Source: Raoultibacter massiliensis (GTDB lineage: Bacteria; Actinomycetota; Coriobacteriia; Coriobacteriales; Eggerthellaceae). Taken from it: a DNA stretch of 64,000 nucleotides. Where the stretch lies: NCBI RefSeq assembly GCF_900199545.1, contig NZ_LT962671.1:2295396-2359395 (forward strand), read 5' to 3'. Below, piece after piece: positions 16,469 to 24,338 of the stretch. A model generated the notes under the pieces. The model saw only the letters and a list, made by a program, of their open reading frames with translations, was not told the DNA's origin and ran no database searches. A program made the position numbers and the translations under genes. Within the stretch, counting starts at the first letter, position 1, and the number at the start of each line of letters is the position of its first letter.

Positions 16469-19099
16469 TTATCGGCGGGGTGCGTTTTCTCCAGACGCAT
16501 CCCGCGCACGGCCGATCTGCTCGGATATGGTTGCCAGCACCTGGGCCATGTCGATCGGCTTCGAAAGATGAGCGTTCATCCCGCAGCGCAACGATTCCTC
16601 CACATCCTCCATGAACGCGTTGGCCGACATGGCGATGATCGGCACCGTGGCGGCATCTTCGCGCTCGAGGGCCCGGATCGTCCGCGCGACCTCGTAGCCG
16701 TTCATGATGGGCATCTGGATATCCATAAGCACGACACCGTAGAAGCCCGGTTCGGAAGCTTCGAACAGCTCGCAAGCGCGCTCGCCGTTTTCCGCCCAGT
16801 CGACTTCGAGCCCGGCATCGGCAAGCAGCTCTTTGGCGATCTCGGCATTGAGATCGTTGTCCTCGGCAAGCAGAACGCGCAATCCGACGAGCTTGCTGCT
16901 TTCGCTCTCATCCAGCGCAACGCGTGTGCAAGGCAGCTTGGAAGCGGGCGCATCGGCCACAAGCAGGTTCTTCTCGTCTTCGGTCGCGCGCAGCAGCGTG
17001 ATCGAAACCGTAAACGTAGTCCCCCGCTCGAGCTCGCTTTCGACTCGGATATCGCCGTTGAGCATCGTGACGATGTTCTTCACGATGGGCATGCCGAGCC
17101 CTGTACCCTGCACCGAAGATCGACCCTCCATGACAAACGGCTCGAACAGGTGCTCGATGTACTCCTCGCTCATGCCGATGCCATCGTCGGCGACGACGAA
17201 CGTCACGTGGGTGTATTTCTTCACGTTGCTCGGCTTCTCCGACACCTCGAAGCTGATATGTCCGCCCGCCGGCGTGTATTTCGAAGCGTTGACCAGCAGG
17301 TTCAAAAGCATTTGGCGAAGCCTGACCTGATCGCCCACAAACGCATCGGCATCGATGCCGTACCGTTTGAGCGTGAGCGTTTGGTTTTTCGCATCGCATT
17401 GTCCCTTGATGCCGGCGGCCACGCGCTCGATCACGTCGGAAAGGCTGAACACCTCGCTTGCAAGGATCATCTTCCCGCTTTCGATCTTGGATATGTCGAG
17501 CACGTCGTTGATGATGGTGAGCAGATGGTCGGAAGCAAGATCGATCTTGTCGAGGCTTTCCCTGAGCCGCTCCGCGTCATCGAGGTTCTTGCGGGCGATC
17601 TGAGCCATGCCGACGATGGCGTTCATAGGCGTTCTGATCTCGTGGCTCATATTCGATAGGAAATCCGATTTCGCCTTGTTCGCCGTTTCGGCGGCAACCA
17701 TCGCATCGCTCATCGAAACCTGCAGCGTCTTCTCGTCAGTCACATCCCGAAACACCACGAGCAGTTGCGGCTTGCCCTCGTATTCGAATGGCGTAACCGA
17801 ATAGAACACCCAGCTCGGCCGTCCGCTCCATGGTTCCCTAAACGCGAACTCCCCCTGCTCGAGGCTCTCGATTTCCCCATGCCGTATGCGATCGAGCAGT
17901 TCGCGGCCCTCGTCCGAAAGCGCGATTTCGTCGGAAACGCTGCTTTTGCCCATGATGTCCGCCATGGGGAAGCCGAAGATTTCGCGCGCCTTGGCTACGA
18001 TGGGCGTGACGACCGCATCGTCGGGCGAATACATGTTCACCGCCATATCGAGGCTTTCCGAAAGAGCTCCGTACAGGCGGGTTTTCATTTCGACGCCGCG
18101 TTCCTGCATGCGCTTGCGGTAGAACAGGTAGGACACGACGAGAACGATGAGCAGACATGTGATGGCTAGGGCGAAAACAACCTGGAAGGCAGCCATGACG
18201 GCGCTTCCCTCCGCACGCACGTTCTCGACGGGGATGACGTTGCATACGAACCAGTTGCCCGCATAGACGGGCGCAACGCACACGTAGCTTTCTTTCCCGT
18301 CGATCACGCCGGTGAACAGATCGCAGCGCTCGTCTGCAACCGCGCGCTGCAGCAGCGCGATGTAGTTCTTTTCCTGCGCGTACTGATCGTTGCGGAACAG
18401 CGTATCCTTGCCGCCAGCCGTCTGCTGCGACTCGTAGAGGAAATCGTAGATCAGCGTATCGGTCGTTATGGGAACCCGGGTTTCCTCGGTCGGAGGAACG
18501 ATGATCTCCTGAGTTTCGCCATCGAACAGGATGAAGTAGCCGCGTCCATCGAACATATCGAGGCTGCGCTCCATCGAAAACATGCTGCTCGGAATCTCGA
18601 CGTAAAGGGCTCCGACGAGAACCCCGTCGATGTAGAGGGGGTTCTGGGCGAGCTTGCCGCGCTGCCCCCCGCCCAGATCGTAGTTGGCCGAATACGAAGG
18701 CTTCTCAAGCGAGAGGGCCGTTTCGGCCATCTTGAGATCGCCGACCTCGAACGGCGCGCCGTCGGAATAGACCCCGATGCCGTCGACGCCCGCAAACGCA
18801 ACGGATGCGAAGCCGAACCGGTTCTTGAATTCCTCCATCACAGGCCGCACCCGTTCGGGATCGGCGGTTTCGATGCCGAAGGCGCCAATCGCGTTCTGCA
18901 CTGCAGTCATGCGATCGCTCACGTTGCTCGCCGCCTGCTCGGTAAACGTCGTGACCTGCTGCTCGGCCCCCTGGCGAAGCTTCTGGTCGATATGAGCAAG
19001 CAAGCTTACCGAGGCGGCGAGAACGGCCAGCACGACGACAACCGAAACGATAACGAACAAAACATAGTTGCTATGCTGTTTTCTCTTTCGTGGCCGCAC
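16469..19099 (-). CDS. Hybrid sensor histidine kinase with periplasmic sensor and receiver domain
   Basis: An 876-residue membrane kinase starting at a GTG with GGGAG 8 bases upstream. Order seen: membrane helix at about residues 13-35; an extracytoplasmic Cache-like sensor to about 300 (FGFASVAFAGVDGIGVYSDG, YIDGVLVGALYVEIPSSMFS); a second helix (ALAITCLLIVLVVSYLFY); a PAS-like domain; a HisKA domain with the phospho-His in FLSNMSHEIRTPMNAIVG; a HATPase with N and G boxes (LLNLLVNASKYT, GTGLGMPIVKNI); and a C-terminal receiver with the acceptor Asp in VVLMDIQMPIMNGYEVA. No Hpt domain or partner regulator is adjacent, so the output route is unknown. Confidence 0.93.
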   Translation of the reverse strand: MRPRKRKQHSNYVLFVIVSVVVVLAVLAASVSLLAHIDQKLRQGAEQQVTTFTEQAASNVSDRMTAVQNAIGAFGIETADPERVRPVMEEFKNRFGFASVAFAGVDGIGVYSDGAPFEVGDLKMAETALSLEKPSYSANYDLGGGQRGKLAQNPLYIDGVLVGALYVEIPSSMFSMERSLDMFDGRGYFILFDGETQEIIVPPTEETRVPITTDTLIYDFLYESQQTAGGKDTLFRNDQYAQEKNYIALLQRAVADERCDLFTGVIDGKESYVCVAPVYAGNWFVCNVIPVENVRAEGSAVMAAFQVVFALAITCLLIVLVVSYLFYRKRMQERGVEMKTRLYGALSESLDMAVNMYSPDDAVVTPIVAKAREIFGFPMADIMGKSSVSDEIALSDEGRELLDRIRHGEIESLEQGEFAFREPWSGRPSWVFYSVTPFEYEGKPQLLVVFRDVTDEKTLQVSMSDAMVAAETANKAKSDFLSNMSHEIRTPMNAIVGMAQIARKNLDDAERLRESLDKIDLASDHLLTIINDVLDISKIESGKMILASEVFSLSDVIERVAAGIKGQCDAKNQTLTLKRYGIDADAFVGDQVRLRQMLLNLLVNASKYTPAGGHISFEVSEKPSNVKKYTHVTFVVADDGIGMSEEYIEHLFEPFVMEGRSSVQGTGLGMPIVKNIVTMLNGDIRVESELERGTTFTVSITLLRATEDEKNLLVADAPASKLPCTRVALDESESSKLVGLRVLLAEDNDLNAEIAKELLADAGLEVDWAENGERACELFEASEPGFYGVVLMDIQMPIMNGYEVARTIRALEREDAATVPIIAMSANAFMEDVEESLRCGMNAHLSKPIDMAQVLATISEQIGRARDASGENAPRR

Positions 19100-19177
19100 G
19101 CTCTCTACTCCCGCTCATCATTCGACGGCCGCCCATAAACCAAACGGAGGATTTATGATGCCACGCCATACCCACTC

Positions 19178-19207
19178 TTGATCGGGCATAGTATACTCTA
19201 CTAAAAT
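19178..19207 (+). promoter_or_regulatory. Candidate sigma70 promoter for the small membrane protein
   Basis: TTGATC (19178-19183) and TAAAAT (19202-19207) are spaced by 18 bases, 73 bp upstream of the ATG at 19280. A TATACT in the spacer could instead serve either strand, since the kinase gene diverges from here. Confidence 0.35.
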
Positions 19208-19279
19208 ATAGTTCTATGCGAATGGGCTCGTTCGATGACAATTTGTTGATCAGCCCTTATATAAATCGGAAAGGCACTC

Positions 19280-19486
19280 ATGGATCTCGGAGAACTCTAT
19301 CATTTCTTGTTTGAGACCGTCCCGGGCATCGGCGTGCTCGTCTTGGCCGGCTTGGTGCTGAGCATTATTGCAAGCGTCATCATGGAGCGGAGAACGCGCA
19401 AGCGGTTCACGAACCACGAGCCCACCGAAGACGACTGGTCGTTCTTCGATGACGATGATGAGGACGAGGACGAAGAGTCCAAATAG
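19280..19486 (+). CDS. Small single-pass membrane protein with acidic tail
   Basis: A 68-residue protein of unknown function. Residues 12-35 form one membrane helix (TVPGIGVLVLAGLVLSIIA), followed by a basic patch (ERRTRKR) that predicts a cytoplasmic C-terminus, then an Asp/Glu run at the end. The ribosome binding site GGAAAGG is well placed. It is divergent from the histidine kinase and 130 bp ahead of the pyridoxal kinase gene. Confidence 0.75.
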   Translation: MDLGELYHFLFETVPGIGVLVLAGLVLSIIASVIMERRTRKRFTNHEPTEDDWSFFDDDDEDEDEESK

Positions 19487-19616
19487 CGAACAACCCGTCG
19501 ATAACGAATCGGTAGCACCTGCGCCGTTTTTTCTTCGCGCGCGATATCGTGTTACCTGTTACCCGTAGATGCCGCGTTGCGCAAGCACGCGATGACCCGA
19601 AGAAGGCGATGACCCG

Positions 19617-20489
19617 ATGTCACTCCAAGACCTGCACCTCTACAAGCGCGAAGGCGACTACATTCCCCGCATCGCCGCCGTCCACGATCTGTGCGGCTAC
19701 GGCAAGTGCTCGCTCGGCGTGGCCATCCCCGTTCTTTCCGCAGCGGGTTGCGATGTATGCCCCGTGCCGACCGGACTGTTCTCCTCCCATACGGCATACC
19801 CCGGCTGGTACATGCACGATACCACCGATATGCTCCCAGATTACCTGGCCGCCTGGAAAAACATCGGCGTCGAGATCGACGCGGTGTATTCGGGTTTCCT
19901 CGGAGCGCCCGAGCAGGTCGATCGCATCCGCGATCTGTACAACATGTACCCGAACGCTCTGCGCGTAGTCGATCCCGTCATGGCCGATCACGGCAAGGTC
20001 TACCCCACCTACACGCCCGAGCTCTGCGACGCGATGGCCGAGCTTGCCTGCGGAGCCGACATCCTTACGCCGAACCTCACCGAAGCGTCCATCATCCTCG
20101 GAGAGGACTGGCCGGGCACCGATATCGACGATGACACCGCCAAACGCATGATCGAGGGGCTGCTTGCAAAGGGAGCCAAGAACGTCGTGCTCAAGGGCAT
20201 CCAGCGCGAGGGCGAAACCTGCATCCGCAACTTCGTCGCAGGCGAGAACTGCGAGCTGTTCGAGGCGAAGAACGAATACCTCCCCTACATGCTCCACGGT
20301 ACGGGCGATCTGTACTGCTCGTGTTTGCTCGCCGCCATCATGGCAGGCAAGAGCTTGCAGGAGGCCGTCGCATTTGCGGGCGACTTCGTTCACGACGCGA
20401 TGATCGTCTCGAGCAAGCAGCCCGATTTCAAGGAGCGCGGCGTGAGCTTCGAGCTTATCATCGGCAAGATCGCGGATCTGCTGAGGTAG
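19617..20489 (+). CDS. pdxY: Pyridoxal/pyridoxamine kinase
   Basis: A ribokinase-fold enzyme that phosphorylates vitamers of B6 with ATP, salvaging PLP in the cytoplasm. The 290-residue length is typical. Visible: AAVHDLCGYGKCSLGVAIPVLSA near the N-terminus, the GLFSSHTAYPG substrate loop, VVDPVMADHGKVY, ADILTPNLTEA, and the catalytic anion-hole motif HGTGDLYCSCL, in which GTGD supplies the catalytic Asp. The symbol could equally be pdxK. It complements the pdxST genes 34 kb away. It stands alone, with a weak purine-rich ribosome binding site (GAAGAAGG). Confidence 0.92.
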   Translation: MSLQDLHLYKREGDYIPRIAAVHDLCGYGKCSLGVAIPVLSAAGCDVCPVPTGLFSSHTAYPGWYMHDTTDMLPDYLAAWKNIGVEIDAVYSGFLGAPEQVDRIRDLYNMYPNALRVVDPVMADHGKVYPTYTPELCDAMAELACGADILTPNLTEASIILGEDWPGTDIDDDTAKRMIEGLLAKGAKNVVLKGIQREGETCIRNFVAGENCELFEAKNEYLPYMLHGTGDLYCSCLLAAIMAGKSLQEAVAFAGDFVHDAMIVSSKQPDFKERGVSFELIIGKIADLLR

Positions 20490-20710
20490 CGGACCACGAT
20501 TCTTTTTCGCACGCAGCAGGTTCTTCCCCGCACGCAGCGTCTCCCAATTTCATATCGGCGTCGAGGAGCTCCATTGACATGGCGCTCACCCGTGGCTACG
20601 TTGCGGGAAAGACTGCGCAGCGTTAATGATCTCGCGGGTGCGAGGAAGCAAGAACGAATGTCCGCGATCCGAGCAAGGGCTCGCATGAGAGAACCGACCG
20701 CGCCACGCCC

Positions 20711-22573
20711 CTATTCTTCCCACTCTCCCCATTCATCCGGGCGAATGGGAACGCCGAACGCGCAAGCGACAACCGCCACAACGCCTGCCCCGATCGTCGG
20801 GATAAGCAGTTGCAAGTCAGGCATCCAAGAAACCATGCCCGAAGCAAACCATGCGCCCAGGCACAGCGCAGCTATCATGAGAGTGCAGGCGAGCGCCGCA
20901 CCGATGCCCGCGGAAAGCCGCGTCTGCCTCCGGCACAAAAGCGCTAGAATCGCAGCCGCCCCCATCCAGCCTGCCAGCACGCACCACGTAAGCGGTTGCT
21001 GTAGGAGAACGAGCATGTTGTGCTGCACGTCAAGCGAGCCGAAATCCCAAAACGCAAGCGCATTCCAACCCGCAAGGCTGTTCGAGCCGAAACCGGCAAG
21101 CACGATGCTCAGCGCGAACGCGAACGCCGCAGTGGCAATCGCCTCCCTCACCGAAAGGAAGAATCCCGCAACGAGCGGCGATATCGGATTGAATCCGAAC
21201 GAGCCGAACAGAACTGGAGCAAGCGCCGCATTGGGTCCCTCGTCGCTCAACCGACCCACGAAGAACCACCATGCGTACGCAAGGACGATCATCAGAATGC
21301 CCACGACGAACGCTTCTTGGAACAGCAGCGCAACGGAAAGAGACAGAAGCGAAAGCAACGCTCCCAGGTGCGGCTTCAGCACCCCGGCCAGCACGAAGAG
21401 CGCGGACAGACCCCAGAACACCGGGCTCGCCCAGCCGCCTGCCGCCGAAATGTTGGAAAGCGACACGAAGCTCAACAGCCCCACGCCAAGCGCCGCCCAA
21501 ATGCGGACGAGAACCGACTGCATCCTGCCCGTGCCGATTCGATCGAAGAGGCTGATGCGCTCGACGACCTCCTCCTCGTCTTCGGGTTCTTCCACAGCTT
21601 GGCCGACGAGCATTGCAAGCTCCTTGTGCCCGCGTGCGGAATTGCCGAAGAAACGGCTCATCTCTTCCGAGAAGTCCTCGACGTTGTCGTAGCGCTCCTC
21701 GCGATCAGGGTCGAGCGCGTAGAACAGCACGTCGTCAGCCTCCGCATCGAGCCCGTCGTAGCAAAGCGATGGAAGCAGCAGCTCGGCATCTTCGATTGCG
21801 GCTTCCGCCTTCGAGAGGTCGGGGGCAAGAAACGGGTTTTTGCCCGTCAGCATCTCGTAGGTAAGGCTCGCAAGCGCCCATTCGTCGCATCGGGCATCGA
21901 GCGCTTCCTGCCTCATCTGTTCGAGCGGCATGTAGCCGATCGTACCGCCGCCCGCCGTGCCGAACCCCGTTGCATCGGAGAGCGTGGCAAGACCGAAATC
22001 GGTCACTTTCACCTGCCCCTGGTGATTGATGAGCACGTTATCGGGCTTGATATCGAGGTGGAGCACCTGGTTATCGTGGGCAACTTCAAGCGCGTGGGCG
22101 ATCGACGAGAAGATGGCTGCTATCGCATCGAGCGACAGCTCGTCGCCGTGCTGGCGCAGCAGGTTCGTCAACGTCATTCCGTCGACGTATTCCATGATGA
22201 GGTACGCCGTCGCATTGCGAACCTCGAAATCGTAGACTCCCACGATGTTGGGGTCGGAAAGCATCGCAGCGGTGCGCGCCTCGTCGAGGCCGGGCAGGTT
22301 TTCAAGGGAGACGGCCGGGACGGCACGGGGGTCGCTGCGTTCGTGCGGATCACTATCTCGGTACGATCCGTCGCTCCCGTACGGATTTCCGTAAATGGCC
22401 TGCACTTCTACCTGCAGAGCCCGAAACGCTTGGCTCTCGTCAAGCTGGATGCACTTGATGGCAACGCGACGCTGGATGCGCGTGTCCCAGGCAACCTGGA
22501 CCGTGCCGAATCCGCCCGATCCCGCCTGCGCGATCGGCCTGTATCGATTGAGTATGAGCTGTTCGTTTGCCAT
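20711..22573 (-). CDS. Membrane-anchored Ser/Thr protein kinase
   Basis: A Hanks-type kinase of about 620 residues. Visible: the Gly-rich loop GSGGFGTVQVA, the ATP lysine in RRVAIKCIQ, an insertion of about 45 residues between that lysine and the alpha-C region, the catalytic loop HLDIKPDNVLI (Leu replaces the usual Arg of HRD), and DFGLA. The second half has about eight membrane helices, not the single helix plus PASTA repeats of PknB. The ATG at 22573 has GGAAGG close upstream; a TTG six codons earlier is less likely. No phosphatase or FHA partner is adjacent. The Leu in HRD suggests phosphorylation-independent regulation; this is an inference. Confidence 0.9.
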   Translation of the reverse strand: MANEQLILNRYRPIAQAGSGGFGTVQVAWDTRIQRRVAIKCIQLDESQAFRALQVEVQAIYGNPYGSDGSYRDSDPHERSDPRAVPAVSLENLPGLDEARTAAMLSDPNIVGVYDFEVRNATAYLIMEYVDGMTLTNLLRQHGDELSLDAIAAIFSSIAHALEVAHDNQVLHLDIKPDNVLINHQGQVKVTDFGLATLSDATGFGTAGGGTIGYMPLEQMRQEALDARCDEWALASLTYEMLTGKNPFLAPDLSKAEAAIEDAELLLPSLCYDGLDAEADDVLFYALDPDREERYDNVEDFSEEMSRFFGNSARGHKELAMLVGQAVEEPEDEEEVVERISLFDRIGTGRMQSVLVRIWAALGVGLLSFVSLSNISAAGGWASPVFWGLSALFVLAGVLKPHLGALLSLLSLSVALLFQEAFVVGILMIVLAYAWWFFVGRLSDEGPNAALAPVLFGSFGFNPISPLVAGFFLSVREAIATAAFAFALSIVLAGFGSNSLAGWNALAFWDFGSLDVQHNMLVLLQQPLTWCVLAGWMGAAAILALLCRRQTRLSAGIGAALACTLMIAALCLGAWFASGMVSWMPDLQLLIPTIGAGVVAVVACAFGVPIRPDEWGEWEE

Positions 22574-22703
22574 GCGCCTTCCGTGCTGCAATTGTACCGG
22601 GTTCAGAAAGCTTCTCGTTCATGGGTTGTGCTGCGCTTATGATAGCGCATTCGGATGGGGGATGCATCTAAGCGAGAACGTGAGCGGCCAGTTGTATCGT
22701 TTG

Positions 22704-22729
22704 CCTATTGAACAAATTTGCTCAATAGG
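22704..22729. promoter_or_regulatory. 26-bp near-perfect palindrome, candidate operator
   Basis: CCTATTGA (22704-22711) and TCAATAGG (22722-22729) enclose CAAA/TTTG, leaving a single mismatched pair in 26 bases. It lies 131-156 bp upstream of the kinase start and directly ahead of the small open frame at 22737. The outer arms resemble those of the catalase palindrome at 2173-2201 (CCTTATTGA). Confidence 0.45.
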
Positions 22730-22736
22730 AGGTTCG

Positions 22737-22895
22737 ATGGTCCAATACGAAAGAAATAACGGGCTCCAGCAAAGAAGCCAACCAGGCGCTCGTGCAGAAA
22801 AGAGGCACCTGGGTGCAGATATTTGCGGTTTTGCGTTCCCGCGAGCGCCCCCGGGCGCTGCGATTCTCGCCCCAAGTAAAAGCGAGTATCGGTAA
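22737..22895 (+). CDS. Possible small protein of 52 residues
   Basis: An ATG preceded by AGGAGG with a 4-base gap opens a 52-codon frame ending in TAA. The product is basic and unlike known families (MVQYERNNGLQQRSQPGARA at the start). It overlaps the left arm of an inverted repeat, and the arm encodes LGADICGFAF; the other arm encodes LGAGFCGFA in the same phase. The strong ribosome binding site argues for translation, but the composition and the repeat argue that it may be non-functional. Confidence 0.3.
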   Translation: MVQYERNNGLQQRSQPGARAEKRHLGADICGFAFPRAPPGAAILAPSKSEYR

Positions 22896-23000
22896 GATCA
22901 TAGGGGCACCAGTTCACGGAATCGCCGCATTGCGGCACGATAAACACTGACGCCGAACCCGAGAATCCAAGCATGCAAAACCGCAAAAACCTGCACCCAG
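22809..23000. repeat. Inverted repeat pair of 26 bp, 140 bp apart
   Basis: The plus-strand sequence at 22809-22834 and the minus-strand sequence at 22975-23000 match at 24 of 26 positions. Both begin CTGGGTGCAG and end TTTGCGGTTTTGC; they differ only in the three bases between (ATA versus GTT). Weaker similarity continues outside the arms. The 192-bp unit resembles a small non-autonomous element or a dispersed intergenic repeat; there is no transposase. Confidence 0.6.
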
Positions 23001-23293
23001 CTCGGGGTTTTTCTCACGAGGCGGACCGCGCGCAAGAAGGACCGCCTGAGTGCGGGCTCTTGCGGTTCGGGCGCTGGAACCGCCGTTCGCATCGGGCTTC
23101 CGGCCCGCCTTGCGCCCAGTAGAAGGCGCGTAGCTCGCGCCAGCGCCCCGATCCAGCGCTATGGGCGACCCGTCGGGAAAGAGCGGGCGCACGCTTCCCC
23201 CTCGGCGCTCGAACCGCAGATTCCCGCACCCGGCCCCGGCGTTTTCTGCGCGGAGCACGGCGCATCGCCGCCGCACCGAAACCTGGGCAAGCA

Positions 23294-23325
23294 AAAGCGG
23301 GCCGCAAATCCATGCAACCCGCTTT
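23294..23325. terminator. Terminator-like hairpin after the molybdoenzyme operon
   Basis: AAAGCGGG and CCCGCTTT form an 8-bp stem with a 16-base loop, about 77 bp beyond the stop of the cytochrome b gene. Read on the minus strand the stem ends in CTTTTGC, a short T-run. Confidence 0.4.
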
Positions 23326-23401
23326 ATTGCCCGGAGGCAATTCACTTTGTTCGACGAGCCGTCCTTCTCGGAGCTCCATTCCGAGCCCAGCGAACGCCCC
23401 G

Positions 23402-23902
23402 TTAGGCCCGACCGTCGGCTTCCTCCGCATCGGCCTCTTCCGCATCGGCGCGGCTCGCGCGAGCATCGGAGCCCCTCTTCTTGAAAAAGCTGTAGATCCA
23501 TTTCCAGTGAACGACCACGTGAACGAGAAGAAGCGCGAGCAGCGCCTTGGCCGCTATCGCGTGCAGCGGGTCCCAGAAGTAGTAGCCGTCGGCGTACAAG
23601 CCGAACGCGGGCAGCACCGCGCCCGAGATCAGCAGCCCCGACACGGTCACGACCATGAAGGCGGCCAGGATGAGCGCGTCGAGCGCGAGGTTCGCGACGC
23701 GCGCGGGCGCGGGAGAGCTGAGAGCCGTGCGCACGGTGTCGGCGACCCAGCCGGCGTGCTGGACGGCGTGGACGAAGAACACAACGAACACGCCTATCCC
23801 GAGCCACTCGTGCACGGCGACGCCCGTCAGCGCGGGGGTCGCGGCCGCGAGGTAGACGGCCAGGGCGACGGCGTCGACGGCGAAGAGCCTCTTCCTGTCC
23901 AT
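23402..23902 (-). CDS. Four-helix cytochrome b-type membrane protein
   Basis: A 166-residue protein with four membrane helices and several helix-embedded His residues (VAVHEWLG, FFVHAVQHAGW, DPLHAIAAKA, LLVHVVVHWKW), as in cytochrome b561 or DUF4405-type haem-b anchors. The tail is charged (Asp/Ala/Glu/Arg). Its ATG directly follows the stop of the double CX4CH cytochrome (TAGATG), so the two are translated together and likely exchange electrons. It is the last gene of the molybdoenzyme operon and lies in the block of unusually high G+C. It probably passes electrons between the quinone pool and the exported cytochrome. Confidence 0.78.
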   Translation of the reverse strand: MDRKRLFAVDAVALAVYLAAATPALTGVAVHEWLGIGVFVVFFVHAVQHAGWVADTVRTALSSPAPARVANLALDALILAAFMVVTVSGLLISGAVLPAFGLYADGYYFWDPLHAIAAKALLALLLVHVVVHWKWIYSFFKKRGSDARASRADAEEADAEEADGRA

Positions 23903-24262
23903 CTACCTCACCTTCTTCACGAGCAGCACGAGGCCGACGACGAGCGCCGTGGGCGCGAGCAGCCACAGGTTGAGGCTGGCGTCGGAGGGGCTGCAGTAGC
24001 GCTCCGTCAGGGTGTCCCACGCGTGGCACTCCACGCTCGCGCAGGCCGCCTCGGGGCACTCCATCTCGTGGACGCCGTCGGGCTCGGGCACGTCTCCGAA
24101 GCCGTGGCACTGTCCCGACGCGCACGAGGTCGCGGGGCACGGGGAGTCCTCGGCTACCGCCTGCGGGAGCCCCACCGAGGGGTCGGCGAGCATGCCTGCG
24201 CCGAACACGCAGGCGCCGACGACGAGGAACGCCGCGAGGGTTATGAGGGTCTTCTTTACCAT
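23903..24262 (-). CDS. Membrane-anchored small c-type cytochrome with two CX4CH motifs
   Basis: A 119-residue protein: N-terminal signal or anchor helix (residues 5-25), an exported Cys-rich domain of about 60 residues, and a C-terminal helix (LNLWLLAPTALVVGLVLLVK) followed by KKVR. The Cys-rich part is an internal duplication: CPATSCASGQCHGF and CPEAACASVECHAW. Each unit carries C-x4-C-H, a rarer haem c attachment spacing known from multihaem cytochromes, and each has an extra Cys pair just ahead. If haem is attached, it is a dihaem electron carrier between cytochrome b and the reductase. Binding of a metal other than haem is possible. Confidence 0.72.
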   Translation of the reverse strand: MVKKTLITLAAFLVVGACVFGAGMLADPSVGLPQAVAEDSPCPATSCASGQCHGFGDVPEPDGVHEMECPEAACASVECHAWDTLTERYCSPSDASLNLWLLAPTALVVGLVLLVKKVR

Positions 24263-24338
24263 GACGAATCCTTAAAGAGAGCCCGGGGCCGTCCCCCGCG
24301 CAGCAGCGGCGGGAGGAAGCGGCCCCGGGCGGGGTTCC

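Larger units (their letters stand above)
22574..23401. other. Gene-poor stretch of about 830 bp with repeats
   Basis: It lies between the kinase start and the end of the molybdoenzyme operon. Contents are a near-palindrome at 22704-22729, a possible 52-codon gene at 22737-22895, a 26-bp inverted repeat pair at 22809-23000, GC-rich sequence without convincing genes from 23020 to 23290, and a terminator-like hairpin at 23294-23325. Long open frames on the minus strand here give Arg/Pro-rich translations and are not believed. Confidence 0.55.

Noticed and set aside
19155..19181. Mini leader peptide MMPRHTHS with GGAGG upstream
   Set aside because: The best promoter for the downstream gene lies after it, so it may not be transcribed; too short to support.
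22914..24140. A long Arg-rich minus-strand frame over the cytochrome genes
   Set aside because: It conflicts in frame with the double-CX4CH cytochrome and cytochrome b genes, whose motifs and TAGATG junction are convincing.
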